This document shows, one piece after another, positions 1 to 10,862 of a stretch of DNA of 64,000 bases (position 1 is its first letter; each line of letters starts with the position of its first letter). Location of the stretch: the NCBI GenBank assembly GCA_020726505.1, contig JAHLEZ010000041.1, positions 124,001-188,000 on the forward strand, in the 5' to 3' direction. The DNA comes from Leptodontidium sp. MPI-SDFR-AT-0119 (taxonomy: Eukaryota > Ascomycota > Leotiomycetes > Helotiales > Leptodontidiaceae). The notes beneath the pieces are model-generated. The model was not told the DNA's origin and did no database searches. It worked only from the letters and a program-made list of their open reading frames with translations. The position numbers were made by a program, and so were the translations under genes.

Positions 1-1136
1 GAAACGGAGGGGTACCGGTTCTGTAACATTGGTAGCTCCTTCATCGCGGCTTGCAATAGTAATCCTATTGCTTGGAAGTAGTGGTGGGTTGGTTGTTACG
101 ACTTTCGCAGCCGTGCCGTCTTGCAGATTATACGTGTTAAAGCGGAAGAAGGCGACACTGTTCGTGTCGTCGAAGTCCCCAAGCTCATCATGATCTTCAG
201 CAACGCGCTGTAGCGCAAGGCGTAGATTTCTATGTGAGAAACCTTGCCCTGTGATATTGAGGGTACTGGTCAGCAACAATATTGATTATAATCGTTGGAT
301 CAGGACTGTACAAAAGAAAGGAAAAGAAATCAAGACTTGGGATGAAGACTAGGATCAATGGCATATATAGACATGTACGTACAGTCCTGCTCAGCATTGA
401 TGTTCGGGGCACATCGAGCTGCCGCGCACCGGGTGGTGCCCGGGCTTGCTAAAGTGGCACCGGCGCCTCCTTCGACCCAACTTGCGGGAGGGAACTCGTC
501 ACAGGTATATCTGATCCCTGAGTTGATTGTGACTTGGTTTGTGGCGGGGTCACGTCTGTTGGCAATTTGATTGACTGTTGTTCCGGGTTCCAAAGCTGAT
601 GTGAACCATATGTAGGCGCTCCTGAAGGGGTTCGCTGACCCAGTTGCTGGGCAAGTATTTGCCGGCCTGTTCTTCCAACTGCCAGGACACATATTGGTGC
701 GTCGTCTATCTTTCCGTACTTGGTTGAAATCAAAGCCATATTTATTATTAGGCACACTGCTTCCTGGGTGTAGAATTGCCCCCCGAGGCAAGGCTGCAAA
801 GCTGTTCGCATTCGCGCAAATGTTGTTCATGTAAAAACAGTTGTAATACAGCGTCACAGTTATGCCTGCTAACTCAGGGTCGATGACCCGCTGGAATCCA
901 TCGTTTGCTGTGGGCTGGCTTAAGGGACTTAGCTGAAAATACGTCACAATAGAGTCCTGCTTCACTTACTACCTGTATCGAACTTGAACGGGGCTAGTGG
1001 CACCAGCAGGCGGACTTGGTAACAGGAAAGCATAACGGTTATAATCCTGAAGCCATTGGCTGTGGCCCACTGCAACAAAGAACGCCGCAACGCAGGCCAC
1101 GACGTAAACTTTGGAGATGGCGATATAAGTATGCAT
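1..1136 (-). CDS. Secreted NucA/NucB-type deoxyribonuclease domain protein, 3' end outside window
   Basis: The gene starts at an ATG at 1136-1134 with a signal peptide (MHTYIAISKVYVVACVAAFF...VGHS). Exon 1 ends near 973, followed by a very short intron of about 45 nt whose acceptor is ambiguous (about 928-933). Exon 2 runs to 379, intron 378-230 has a GTACAT donor and a CACATAG acceptor, and exon 3 is open from 229 to the window edge. The core holds the fungal NucA/NucB signature: CDEFPPASWVEGG around 475-515, followed by EQDCTNLRLALQ across the splice. NucA/NucB proteins are secreted non-specific DNases, so a role in extracellular nucleic-acid degradation is inferred. The second splice is well supported because it removes a stop and restores a long open frame. 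It is divergently transcribed from the next gene. Confidence 0.72.
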
Positions 1137-2279
1137 CTTTTTCACCAACCAGAGTTGCAGGTGATGATTGAAGAATGGCTCGAGACAGAGCTATAGGTAG
1201 CTTCGAGTTGGACAAAATGCCAAAAGAGAAGCGAGTGAAAGACGAAACCGGCGACGGATAGTCAGTCTCTCGGCATCTGATGTTGATATAGAAAGAATGA
1301 GATGAGATGCAGATACGAGGAGTCTACTACCTACCGACCCCTAAAGTAGGGTAGGTACTCGTAGTTAGTCGAGGGGCACGGGGGGTAAGGTGGCCAGGGC
1401 TACGATCTTGCGAAGAAAGTGGCATCGCTTAGTGGCTGCCCCTCTACCATACCTTGACTTACAGTACGTTACTTTGCTGTTCTGCTGCTGCCGCCTAACT
1501 GCTCTCTCATACCTCCGTAAAGTATATCTGCAAAGGCTGAAAGGACCGTTTACGAACGTTGTTCCTTAATTGGCTGTTCGATTGAAAGTGGGGGAGCCCC
1601 CATGTATCTCCGGGGTATGGGCTGTAGTCATGCATACCTAGTCAAGCTTTTTCTGCATGTAATTTCCGTACTTGGCGGATAAAAGCTTAATTGGGTTCAA
1701 CTCCGTTCAATGCTAGCAAGGTTCTTAACCAATTAATTCCTAAACTCGGAAATCAAGTGCAGAAGATTAACTTTTACTACCGAGGGTTGATGCATTATTT
1801 TTGAGAAAGGGCAATTGTTTGTGGCCCCCAAATTGGCTGACACTATATGTTAGTTGTCATATGTTAGCAATTGTAAAAATGTAACACTGGCTCAAGCCTA
1901 CAACCCTACCTACCTCCACGAAAATTTTCCCGGATAAATGCTTTCTTTCCTCACCTGCCCAAAGTGGCATACATCGCCAATCTCCGAGGTATGGATGAGC
2001 CTCGACTATTAACTCAACTTACCACAGTTAGACTTGCTGACCGACTAGCAACTTTGCATTCCCAAAGGCAATATCGAGGTCTGATTTCTAGGAGTACTTT
2101 CCAATAACCTTGTAAGGTAAGACCGTCAGAGCCATCGGGATGATTTGGTTGAGCTCGAGAACACACTTACTCTTTCTACCCGGTCATAGCCAACTCCTTC
2201 TCCTTCTCCCTCGATACTCACCTACATTCTCTCTCCCTCTCTCTTTGATGTTGCACTATCAACCAACGTTCTTTACAAA
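1137..2279. promoter_or_regulatory. Shared divergent promoter region of the nuclease and LysM-CFEM genes
   Basis: No convincing ORF or RNA lies here. The segment separates two divergent genes. Just before the LysM-CFEM start there is a pyrimidine-rich tract (about 2189-2245, repeats of CTCCTT/CTCTCTC), a common fungal core-promoter feature. Two stretches rich in TAGGTAGG/CTACCTAC lie at about 1325-1365 and 1905-1920. Specific factor sites are not claimed. Confidence 0.45.
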
Positions 2280-4212
2280 ATGACTCCATCACTAAAACTT
2301 ATCTCTCTTGCAATACTCCTTGTTCCCATTACATCTGTTCTGGCATCCAACGACTGCGCGGCCTCTACATGGTCAAAGGCCGGCCTCAAGATACGCCAAG
2401 TGACGACTTCGAGCACGAGCAAGAGCCCGTTGTCGAGCTCGATCATATCCTCCTCCTCAAAGGCCTCAATAAGCACTACCTCGACAAGTTCTACCAGCGC
2501 CGCAACCTCTTCAACAGCCACAAACATTATCAACGTCGGAAATGTTACCGCGGGCCAGGTCAACTGCCGCTACTCCAGCACGACTGACAGTGAAGTAAAC
2601 TACTATACCTGTACCACGTTATCTCAATTTTACAAGATCTCAACCCAAGTTTTCTTCACCTTGAACCCCGGACTGGCGCTCGATTGTTCAAACATCCAGC
2701 CCAATACCCCATACTGCGTTTCAGGCTGTAAGTTCGAATTCTCGTAGCGTAGAATTATGGCTTGTCTCCATTGTAAAGTCTGCAAGTCCTCACACATAGA
2801 TCACAGTTCTTGAGCCGTTAAGAAGTACAAGTGGGCTGTGCGGGCCAAAGAACAACAATGCCACATGCCTCGGTACCGACTTCCAATGTTGCAATTCGCA
2901 GACCTGGACGTGTGGTAACTCAACGTACGTTATGTCCCAAACTTCTTATTCCTACCCCCTAAACTCATTTATATATACTAATTTCTCGCCATCTTCTCAG
3001 ACAAGATTGCGCAGCTGGAACTTGCTATGAGGGAGCTTGCGCGGGCGACACTGTTTGGAGCACAGACGGCACATGTGGAGAACAATTTGGCGATCGTTCA
3101 TGTGCTGGAATCTGGGGCGACTGTTGCAATTTTGACGGCAAGTGCGGAACTGGTGCATCCTTCTGTGGCGCGGACAAATGCCAGTCCGGCAACTGTATGT
3201 GGGCGGATCTGCCGCCGACCAGCACTCCAGGTTGGGGTTTTGGAAACTCGACCGACGGAACCTGTGGAGGCGCAAGTGGTCTGACCTGTGGATCCCTCTT
3301 CGGCGAGTGCTGCAATAAAAACAATGTTTGCGGATCTCTCCCTTCGGATTGTGGAGTTGGATGGTGAGTCTCTTTCTGAATTACTCAGATGGCGCGGTCG
3401 TCTTCGTCGAGGAGAGTATGCTAACTTGGTACTTGCTTAGTCAATCGAAATATGGGACATGTAATACAGTGACAAGTTCTTCATCGACGAGCTCCTCGAC
3501 TATAAAGACAAGCAGTTCTGTAAGGACATCATCTTCGACCAAACAAACAAGTAGTTCTGTAACGACATCTTCGACTGCGAAAACAACTAGTTCTGTGAAG
3601 ATATCGACGACCTCCTCGACTGCAAAACCAACGAGTTCTGTAAAGACAACGACGAGCTCCTCGGCTACAAAAACAAGTACCTCTGTAACGAAATCATCGT
3701 CGACCACGACATTGCCAGCTATCTCATCATTGCCATCGTGTGGCCAACTTTGCTTCAACAATCTGATCGGGCAATATTCATCCCTCGGATGCAGCTCTCC
3801 CGATCCTTCATGTTTATGCAGCAACGTAAACTTCGGCTTTGGTATTAGAGATTGTTCAAATGGAGCGTGTGGAACTGCTGTTGCCAGTACCGTCATTGCT
3901 TATGAGAGCGCGTATTGCTCATCAGCGCTAGCAACTCGCCGCCCAGTGACGACCGCGACCCCTACTGCGACAGGAGTTGCGTCTCTGCCGTCTTGTGGCC
4001 AAACATGTTTTAATAACATGCTCGGGCAATATTCGAGTCTGGGGTGCGCAACAGCTGATCCGGCTTGTCTTTGCAAAAACATCAACTTTTATTACGGCTT
4101 GAGAGACTGCTCGAATGCTGTCTGCGGTTCGGATACTAATGCTGTCTCGACCATACTTGCTTTTGAGAGCTCGTACTGCGCCTCGGCGACGGCAGCTCCT
4201 ACAACCAAGTAG
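2280..4212 (+). CDS. Secreted chitin-binding protein: LysM-like + three CBM18 (hevein-like) + two CFEM domains
   Basis: Four exons (2280-2727, 2807-2924, 3001-3363, 3441-4212) give 566 residues. Residues 1-22 are a signal peptide. A Ser/Thr-rich stretch (about 40-85) leads into a LysM-like domain (about 93-149). Three eight-Cys hevein-type modules follow (GLCGP..., DGTCGEQ..., DGTCGGA...; about 155-315), each with the paired CC core. A long Ser/Thr linker of repeated TSSS units spans about 317-400. Two CFEM domains (about 408-470 and 493-555) end the protein, each starting CGQ.CFNN and keeping eight cysteines. LysM and CBM18 bind chitin oligomers; CFEM modules are fungal-specific and in several proteins bind haem or sit at the cell surface. 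I infer a wall-associated or secreted chitin-binding protein, possibly an effector. No clear GPI signal follows CFEM 2. The first splice changes the usual Cys before the first CBM18 to Phe, so that junction is less certain. Confidence 0.82.
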
Positions 4213-4346
4213 TGAATGTAAAAGGAAAAATTATGACATGTATATTTACTCACGCATTCACTGTTAGGTACACAATCTGTAGCATAATGATTAAATAATT
4301 CCCACACATCAAATGATTTCTTCTTAAATCTACCTTCGAGAGCTGT

Positions 4347-5201
4347 TCATACAGGGTATGATATATCACTAGTCTCACGTTCGTGAACTTTCATCCAACT
4401 CAAGCGTCGCGTGCTCAGACTCATAACCCAGTCGGACTTCTCCTTGATCGTTAAGGAGTTTGGCTGTACGAGGTCCACCACTAGATCCTTATCCTCTAGA
4501 TCAGGCATTTGCTCCCAGCAGTTCATGGCCTTCAAGATATCCCCACGGTTCCGCATCAACCAGGGATGCACGGTTGTGACATATTCATGAACGGTGACAA
4601 AGCCTGGTCCAGACGGAGATGCCGTTACCAGCACGCCGCCCCTCTTGCCCCTTGGTCGGTCGGTGCCGCAGCACTTCAGCAAATGCGGTGGTTCTCTATC
4701 ATTCTCCGGATCATAGTCAGGCAAAGTGCCATACTTGAGAATGTCGCTCTCCGTGTATGAGTCGGGATCGGAATGGTTTTCGTGAAATTCTAGCCAGTCC
4801 GACTCCCAAATGTTCAAGTCAGCGACATTTACTGTGATTTCTGACACGGGCGGGTGTGTCGCTGGCGACTTCGAGATGACGTGCCATGGTGTATTTGAAC
4901 CTCCGCCGACCGATTGCTGGAAATACGGTTCCAGGACGTCAATGTTGTAAGCAGCGGCCATGACGGAAAGAGATGTCTCTAGGGAACCACCATCAAAAGA
5001 CCAAACGATGCGGACGGCAGCGAGAGTAGGATAAGGCTTGACACTGCGGCTGCGGAGTTCTGAAAATGTTGGATACGTCTCCCGTTCTGGTTGAGAGTCC
5101 GAGTCCGAGTCCGCGTCAGATTCAAATTCAGCTTGTCGGTGGAGAACGAGTCGAAGCCTTGGCGCATTGCCAGTGTCGGGAGTGGCGTCAGATGTTGACA
5201 T
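4347..5201 (-). CDS. Hypothetical protein, 284 aa, no recognised domain
   Basis: This is a single uninterrupted ORF starting MSTSDATPDTGNAPRL and ending SDISYPV. The N-terminus carries a polar, acidic tract of alternating D and S (about 28-38). A middle part has W-rich segments (NIWESDWLEFHEN) and a Cys pair in LLKCCGTDRPRGKRGG. There is no signal peptide or membrane segment. The length, normal codon use and long open frame in an otherwise ordinary gene region support a real gene. I do not recognise the family and propose no function. It is convergent with the LysM-CFEM gene: the two stop codons are about 134 nt apart. Confidence 0.65.
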   Translation of the reverse strand: MSTSDATPDTGNAPRLRLVLHRQAEFESDADSDSDSQPERETYPTFSELRSRSVKPYPTLAAVRIVWSFDGGSLETSLSVMAAAYNIDVLEPYFQQSVGGGSNTPWHVISKSPATHPPVSEITVNVADLNIWESDWLEFHENHSDPDSYTESDILKYGTLPDYDPENDREPPHLLKCCGTDRPRGKRGGVLVTASPSGPGFVTVHEYVTTVHPWLMRNRGDILKAMNCWEQMPDLEDKDLVVDLVQPNSLTIKEKSDWVMSLSTRRLSWMKVHERETSDISYPV

Positions 5202-6078
5202 TGTAGGTAATTATCTGAACTTTGAAAGGAGATGATTGCGGACGCAGTGGGGAGATGACAGCTTTTATGAAACTTAGTCAGCTGACTTCCCTGTATTCAC
5301 CCGCCAAGTCGTTGGCCCGTGCAGGCATCTCAATTGCGCGAAGGTCAATACCCCACCAGACCCTGTGGGGCCGAATAAGTCGCAGAGTAGTGATCTGCTT
5401 GACCTTATGGCGTTTTTATTTTTGTCATGTTAATATAGTTGCCATGTTTGTTTATTGTCATGTCCAATGAGAGGGAAAAGGTGTGTTGATGAACTGACCT
5501 CGATGCTGCAAGTTGCGTCAATAACAGAACAACTCGTTTCGAGGACACAGATCTCGACGACAACAATCTCACCTTCTGCAGAGCAATACGTATAATAAAA
5601 TAAGGACTTCCATTAAAACATCGAGATGGTACAGTGGATAGTTCACAGACGTGCGACTCCACGAAGGACGTTGTCCTCACCTTCCTTTCGCTCGTCGGGT
5701 GCTAAATTCCAAGCCGGAGCCGGGGATATCGCTTGATGTGTAATGGGTAGAGGATTTTTTTGTACTAGTTTATGGATAATGAGTCAATTTTCATATAAGC
5801 TATGGGTGGATGTATAGTATGTTAAGGCAGCTGAGATTCCGTACTTCATAAAAGCTTTTGCCTCATTGATCATATAGACATTGAAGATAGAAATAAATCA
5901 ACAATCAGGACAGCGACATGAGTAGGTACACGTTTTTTATTACTCGCGGGTATATAGTTCGACCACTCATGACTCCATGTTGATACATCCTTCTCCGACA
6001 ACCTCCATTAACCAAACAACCAACTTCGTCGCTTCAGAATAGTACAGTACATCGTATATCCATCCAAGCCTTAACTTC
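5202..6078. other. Intergenic region without a supported gene
   Basis: Only short ORFs on both strands occur here, with no conserved motif. 5761-5960 is AT-rich and includes the likely 3' flank of the GPI-protein pseudogene. A stretch at about 5625-5690 looked superficially tRNA-like but lacks a T-arm and was rejected. Confidence 0.5.
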
Positions 6079-7146
6079 TCACAAGAACAAAGCAAAAAGC
6101 CCAGCAAAAGCTGCAACAAGGCTCATTCCCACAACCCTCGCTCCACTACCAACAACAACAGTAGTGCTAGTCGGCGAGCTGGCACTTCCCGATCCCGACA
6201 TGGTAGCGGTAACAGTAGCAGAAGCAGTACCAGTAGATGTCGCATTCATGGGCTCAGTGCCATTGACAACACCGGCACAGGTGGAGTTAGGGGCGACTGG
6301 GAACTCCTCTGATGAGCAGATGCTCTGCAATTGAGCGCCCTGGCCAGGGATGACGGTCATGGGAGGTGCGCATCGGTATCCGAAAAGCATGTTCGGGGCT
6401 TTGCCGACGGGCTCGAGATCTTCGGCTGCGACGCCGAAGGAGAGGGCGGCGTCGGCGACTTGGATAATGAAGTAGCCGACTTCATTGGGCTCGAGGTTCA
6501 TGAATCTGTAGATGTGTTAGGGGTAAAGGTCGAGATGTGCTGATGGGAAACATACTTGTGTACTTCGTACATGGATCCAAAGCCAGAGTAGGCTGCGTAG
6601 GCGGATGATCCTTGCTTCGAGCATTGCAGCAGCATGCCGAAGTATTCGTAGAGATGAGTCAACAGCAAGCTGAATTTGTTAGTCGATGTATATCAAGGCA
6701 AGATGAGGAACTCACTATTGGTTCGAGTTGGTGGTGTTGGAAGGTTTGTTCATCATCAATGGAGCAGCTCTACCGTCGTCGAGGAAGTTGACAGATACGC
6801 CCTTGGATCCACCTCTGTTGCTTGACAGGAGAGCGCCGTTGAAGTATGGGAGGAGATTGGCTTCGACTCCATTGTACATTCCTGGGGCGAGGATTCCGTT
6901 GACGGCCTTGCCGGTCTTGCTTTCACTGTCTGTAGGTAAGTTCAGAACCTGTGGTGAACGCGAGGCGATGGACTTACAGTTTCCGATGACGACAGTGTTG
7001 ACGACAGCAGTCAACAGGGTGAGTTAGTTCTCGGCAGTGTTGTTCGTGAACAGTGCTATAGTGTACTTGTCGCAGAAGGAGATAGTGGCATTCTGAGCAG
7101 CGGCGGTGCTGATGACAGCCTCGAGAGTGAGAGATTTCATGTACAT
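6079..7146 (-). pseudogene. GPI-anchored fungal surface protein, interrupted by an in-frame TAA
   Basis: Four exons can be followed: 7146-6978, 6929-6716, 6669-6556 and 6505-6079, with canonical GT..AG introns that all keep frame. Exon 1 encodes a weak signal peptide (MYMKSLTLEAVISTAAA, with a Glu in the hydrophobic core) and a conserved-looking NATISFCDKYT start. The body has the ILAPGMYNG, LLPYFNGALLSSN and FLDDGRAAPL blocks that I associate with an uncharacterised fungal GPI-protein family. The C-terminus has a Ser/Thr stretch and a hydrophobic tail (VVGMSLVAAFAGLFALFL) typical of GPI attachment. Exon 1 is broken by TAA at 7026-7024, where the family context suggests Gln (CAA to TAA, a RIP-type change). 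Everything downstream is intact, so the loss looks recent, or this is a sequencing or editing question. Translation could restart at Met 7014 but would lose the signal peptide. Confidence 0.6.
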
Positions 7147-8600
7147 GGTGATAGTGATGTTGAAGAACGAAAGTGTGTTGACAAGTACGAAAGGTCGGAT
7201 TTACTGGAAAAGAGGAGAAACGGGACAAAGAGCTTTCCTGGGGCGGATCGCGTCTTTATGGCAGCAGTAATGACCACTTTAGATCAGGCACGGGGGTTTG
7301 AGGCAATGGAGCGGGATCGGTAGCCAAAACGGAACCCTGTGGCGAAGCTCTTGAAAGACGCTATCGCAGAGCGTGAGACATTAAGGGAGTCATCTGTAAG
7401 AACTTGGACGCTCTTTTCCCTCCTACTGCTCCTTTCGATTTTTTCGATCAAGTCACATTATTAATAGACCTTGTGAGTGTATAATAATGATTTCTATCAA
7501 TGTGGCCAATCAACTGCTATTATTACTTACCCTGTGCAGCCTAAACTCCTGGTTAATTGCCAAGGGTGATCATGCGATTCCTATAGTATAAATGTGAACA
7601 CAAGAGTAAAAATGCACTTCCGGCACTGAATAATGGAGAGGAATTAGGGCGTGAGGGCCCTTTATCCGTAGTATCACGAGAACTCGATCTAGATCACGTA
7701 GAGTTTCTCAAGGAATGCTTTCGCAATGAAGACTGCCAACGAGTTAATTGATTGATTATGTCATACACGGATCCAGCAGTCCGCAAGACTGCTATACCGG
7801 ATTAGTCCAGCTTCAGCGCAGTTGCCGAAGTACGGCTTCCTATATCGGGTGGTCGCGACTTCACTTCATCACGATAACGTGACCAGCAACCTCCTCCGCT
7901 GGACGGTCTGGCTCCTATCTGCGACTATTTATATAGGCGTCAAAGGAGTGTTCTTTGAGGACATACAGGCTCCTTGGCTACCGCTCCTGATAGCCATCCA
8001 GTGGCCTTGTACCTTCAGTCTCCTCCCAGTGCTCCACTTCGTCTCTGCGCGCTGTACTGCAGCTCCTAAATTGCCCAAGGAGATGCGTCTGTTCTATAAA
8101 TCGGATTTCCTTTGTGACTAATTTTGGCTCGTAACAGCATCCGCAGTCGATTTTCCAAACATTGTTTGGAAATGCTGAGTCAGCGGAAGAACGACTCCAC
8201 ACTCAACCCAGTGGCGTGACTAGCACGCGACATGATCGCCAAAGAATGCTTCGTACCTGGGTCCACGAATATGTTGTTGAGGCTGAGCTTTGGATGTGAG
8301 ATCGAGGTTGGAATAGGAGGACATCTTCCTAAGTACGGCGCAAGAATAAGAATAATGTATTTTCCAAAGGTGACAGTACCTATATTCATCAAGCAATGAG
8401 TCACCTGAGCTGACTAAAAAACGGAAGCTGCTCTAGGTAGGTACCGGTAGGCTACCTAACTTACCTAGTATCCCACCAAAAATAAATTAAATCTTGCACA
8501 TTCAGAGTAAACTTCTCTTCTGTACAGTATTACAGTATCGTACCGCAAACGCTTCCAGGCTTTCTCAACATCGCACATACAGCACAGCAGATCAACAGCC
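7147..8600. other. Intergenic region; short ORFs only
   Basis: The upstream regions of the GPI-protein pseudogene (-) and the trypsin-like gene (+) meet here. Short ORFs, such as a hydrophobic 99-codon frame at 7822-8121, have no recognisable motif and no ATG start. 8430-8500 is AT-rich with CTACCTAACTTACCTAG-type repeats. Nothing else is seen. Confidence 0.45.
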
Positions 8601-10100
8601 ATGGCATCTTTCGCTATACCGCCATCGAGAAGCTCTCCACAAGGTCCACAACACCGTCAAAAGAGCGCATCGCCTTGGCGCATCACTCGGTCGTCACCTT
8701 GCCTTCCAGTCCTTCCCGCCCGCAATCCGCTACACCCTGTCCCTGTCTCTCCGACCCTTGGCAACAAACCTGCACCAAATCCTTTGTACCAGTCAAGCTC
8801 CAGCGATCTCCCAGAAAGGATCATTCGGCTCGAGCTCACCTTCAGCCTCCGCCAGAATGGCAGACCTCGCGGTCCCACCGAAGAAGAACTGCCAGAACTC
8901 CGCCAACATTTCCCAACACTTCAGTCAGTATCATTTCAGCACCCGTACCTAGTGTTAGTCGTTGCGGCTCTCCCAACTCAACCATGGCCAGTCTTAGTCG
9001 CAGATGTTCCATTGTGGCTGACAAGCGATCCTAACGACGTCCCCATTGGAATTGGCCAGATGTCTCGGGCATCTTTGAGGTTTACCATCGAAGGTGAGCT
9101 GATTGAGTACGAAACTCCTAGCGAGAAGACGATGCTTGAAATTTTTGAGCTGGTCAATGAAAAAGGAGCAGGAGTAGATCGAATTCAATGGGATGGCCTA
9201 ACGCTTCTGGCCCTCGGTCGTTCAGAACCATCTCCAGGCTGGAAAAATATCCTTCCAAGCAGAATCAACAGTTTCTTGATCAGCTACTCATGGAACGAGC
9301 CATCGATGCAGGAGCATGCTCGCAGAATGAAACTTCCCGCTGCTGGCATAGTAGACGACACGCGATACGATAGCAGAAACCTGCGACCTGGCATCCTCCT
9401 CGGCGGTCTCACGAACAACATGACGCAAACTTTGAGCACGACGTCGGGAATTTGCGTAGAATCTCCGCGTTCCAACAACAAGTACATCACGGTTGCCGCA
9501 CACGGATTTTCTGCTGGCATTGGCGACCTAGTCTATCACCCAGCTCCTATGCTTTCTAGTCTCACCGGAGGCCCCGACGACCGATATGAGATAGCAACAA
9601 TAGACAAGAAATTTGGGGACACAGACATATGTTTGGCAAAGCTGAAACCTGGGGTTGGCTATCTCAGGGAGACGTTCTGCGACCCAAGTCAAACCGATGT
9701 ACAGCCTTTCAGAAATTTGAAAGATCCCAAGGACGTCAGGCATGGCGACGCAGTGTTCATGAATACGCTAGTCAACGGATTATGCGAAGGTGTACATATT
9801 ACAGCGCAGTTCGATCTCAAATTCGAAGCGACTGATGATGAGCCTCATGAACAAGCCAAGTACTGCGAGATTGCGCTCTTCAGTTACTTTGGAAACGGGT
9901 CTGATGTTTTCTTCGACGGCAGCTGTGGCGGGGTCATGTGGGATGACAAATTTGACGTGCTGGGCCAGTTCCGATTGCAAATGAAGGGAGGGAGAAAGCT
10001 AGCAATTGCGCCAAGTTTCAAGATTTTAATCGACCAAGGGTATCGCATTGCAACAGTCGACGCCAGCACCGTCGCACAGGAACTTACGGCCGCTCCGTGA
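8601..10100 (+). CDS. Trypsin-like (chymotrypsin-fold) serine peptidase-like protein, 499 aa
   Basis: This is a single-exon ORF; the start lies in a good Kozak-like context (CAGCCATGG). The C-terminal half reads as a trypsin fold. His is in ITVAAHGFSAG (H301), Asp in GDTDICLAKLK (D342) and Ser in FDGSCGGVMWDD (S441). H-D and D-S spacings of 41 and 99 residues match the chymotrypsin family. The Ser motif is GSCGG rather than the usual GDSGG, so activity is uncertain. The N-terminal 250 residues are Pro/Ser-rich at first and then a folded-looking region without a family I can name (PERIIRLELTFSLR, SPGWKNILPSRINSFLISYSW). There is no signal peptide, so the protein is likely intracellular. Such orphan trypsin-fold proteins are known among fungal recognition-type accessory genes, but a link here is inference. 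Confidence 0.7.
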   Translation: MASFAIPPSRSSPQGPQHRQKSASPWRITRSSPCLPVLPARNPLHPVPVSPTLGNKPAPNPLYQSSSSDLPERIIRLELTFSLRQNGRPRGPTEEELPELRQHFPTLQSVSFQHPYLVLVVAALPTQPWPVLVADVPLWLTSDPNDVPIGIGQMSRASLRFTIEGELIEYETPSEKTMLEIFELVNEKGAGVDRIQWDGLTLLALGRSEPSPGWKNILPSRINSFLISYSWNEPSMQEHARRMKLPAAGIVDDTRYDSRNLRPGILLGGLTNNMTQTLSTTSGICVESPRSNNKYITVAAHGFSAGIGDLVYHPAPMLSSLTGGPDDRYEIATIDKKFGDTDICLAKLKPGVGYLRETFCDPSQTDVQPFRNLKDPKDVRHGDAVFMNTLVNGLCEGVHITAQFDLKFEATDDEPHEQAKYCEIALFSYFGNGSDVFFDGSCGGVMWDDKFDVLGQFRLQMKGGRKLAIAPSFKILIDQGYRIATVDASTVAQELTAAP

Positions 10101-10860
10101 GGGAGACGAGAAAGAAAAACATTGTGGAGAGTCCTCTTCGTCTCGTTGGCCTCGGCCTACAGACTTGGCAGAAAACCAATTACGACATGGGAAAATAGAA
10201 TGGCTATGAATACGTTCATCTTCGTGCCGCTTAGCTCTTGAGCGGGACAAAACATTACATGAAAGGGAGCAGGCAGGCCAAGGTCGCCTTAGTTCATGAA
10301 ATTAATTAAATCAATTCAATAAGTCCCAGTTTCCAAGTGCTTTCAAAATTCACTGTACATTTAATGTCTTGAGTAACATAAAGAAGCTTTCCCGATTTTT
10401 TGGTTAACTAGGTGAGAGAGTATGGTGTACCCCCCGGTTTAGTTGTCTAGCTCTGTCGATGATACGTTTGCTGCTCTAACAGATCACTATGGCTTAAAAG
10501 GTGTTAAAGCAATTAGAGGGTGTTTCATCAACAATCTGATCTTTTGACTGGATGCATGATTTTGAGGGACAGGCCCCGCAACATTGAAGCAGCAATGTCC
10601 ACAACAGTGTAATAAATGAGTAGAGTAGAGTGGAGTAGTGGGTGCTACTCTACTCTACTCTAATATAAATATTATACTACTCTAATTCTACTCTACTCTA
10701 TTCTACTACTCTAGAGTAGTACTCGAGTAGTGATTATGTAATTTCCGGCTAGCCTAATTAGGCTTAGAGAGCAGGAGTGTTACCTAAAGTAACTTGGCCT
10801 AAGTCGCTTATCCTAGAACCTTTGAGTATCGTCGATTTTAAGATAAAGATATTTACTTTG
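10101..10860. other. Intergenic region flanking the Tc1 element
   Basis: This is the 3' flank of the trypsin-like gene, then AT-rich sequence and a pentanucleotide repeat (annotated separately). No ORF worth keeping is seen. Confidence 0.5.
10619..10735. repeat. Degenerate GTAGA/TCTAC pentanucleotide repeat forming an inverted repeat
   Basis: Short GTAGA/GAGTA units on the left (GAGTAGAGTAGAGTGGAGTA) are followed by runs of CTACT/TCTAC and then TAGAGTAGTACTCGAGTAG. Left and right arms are roughly complementary, so a hairpin is possible. It lies about 130 bp outside the Tc1 element. Confidence 0.6.
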
Positions 10861-10862
10861 TA

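Noticed and set aside
5625..5690. tRNA-like stretch (GAGATGGTACAGTGGATAG)
   Set aside because: A D-arm-like start is present, but there is no GTTCRANNC T-arm and the acceptor ends do not pair.
7822..8121. Hydrophobic 99-codon ORF
   Set aside because: It has no ATG start, no recognisable domain and sits in an intergenic region.
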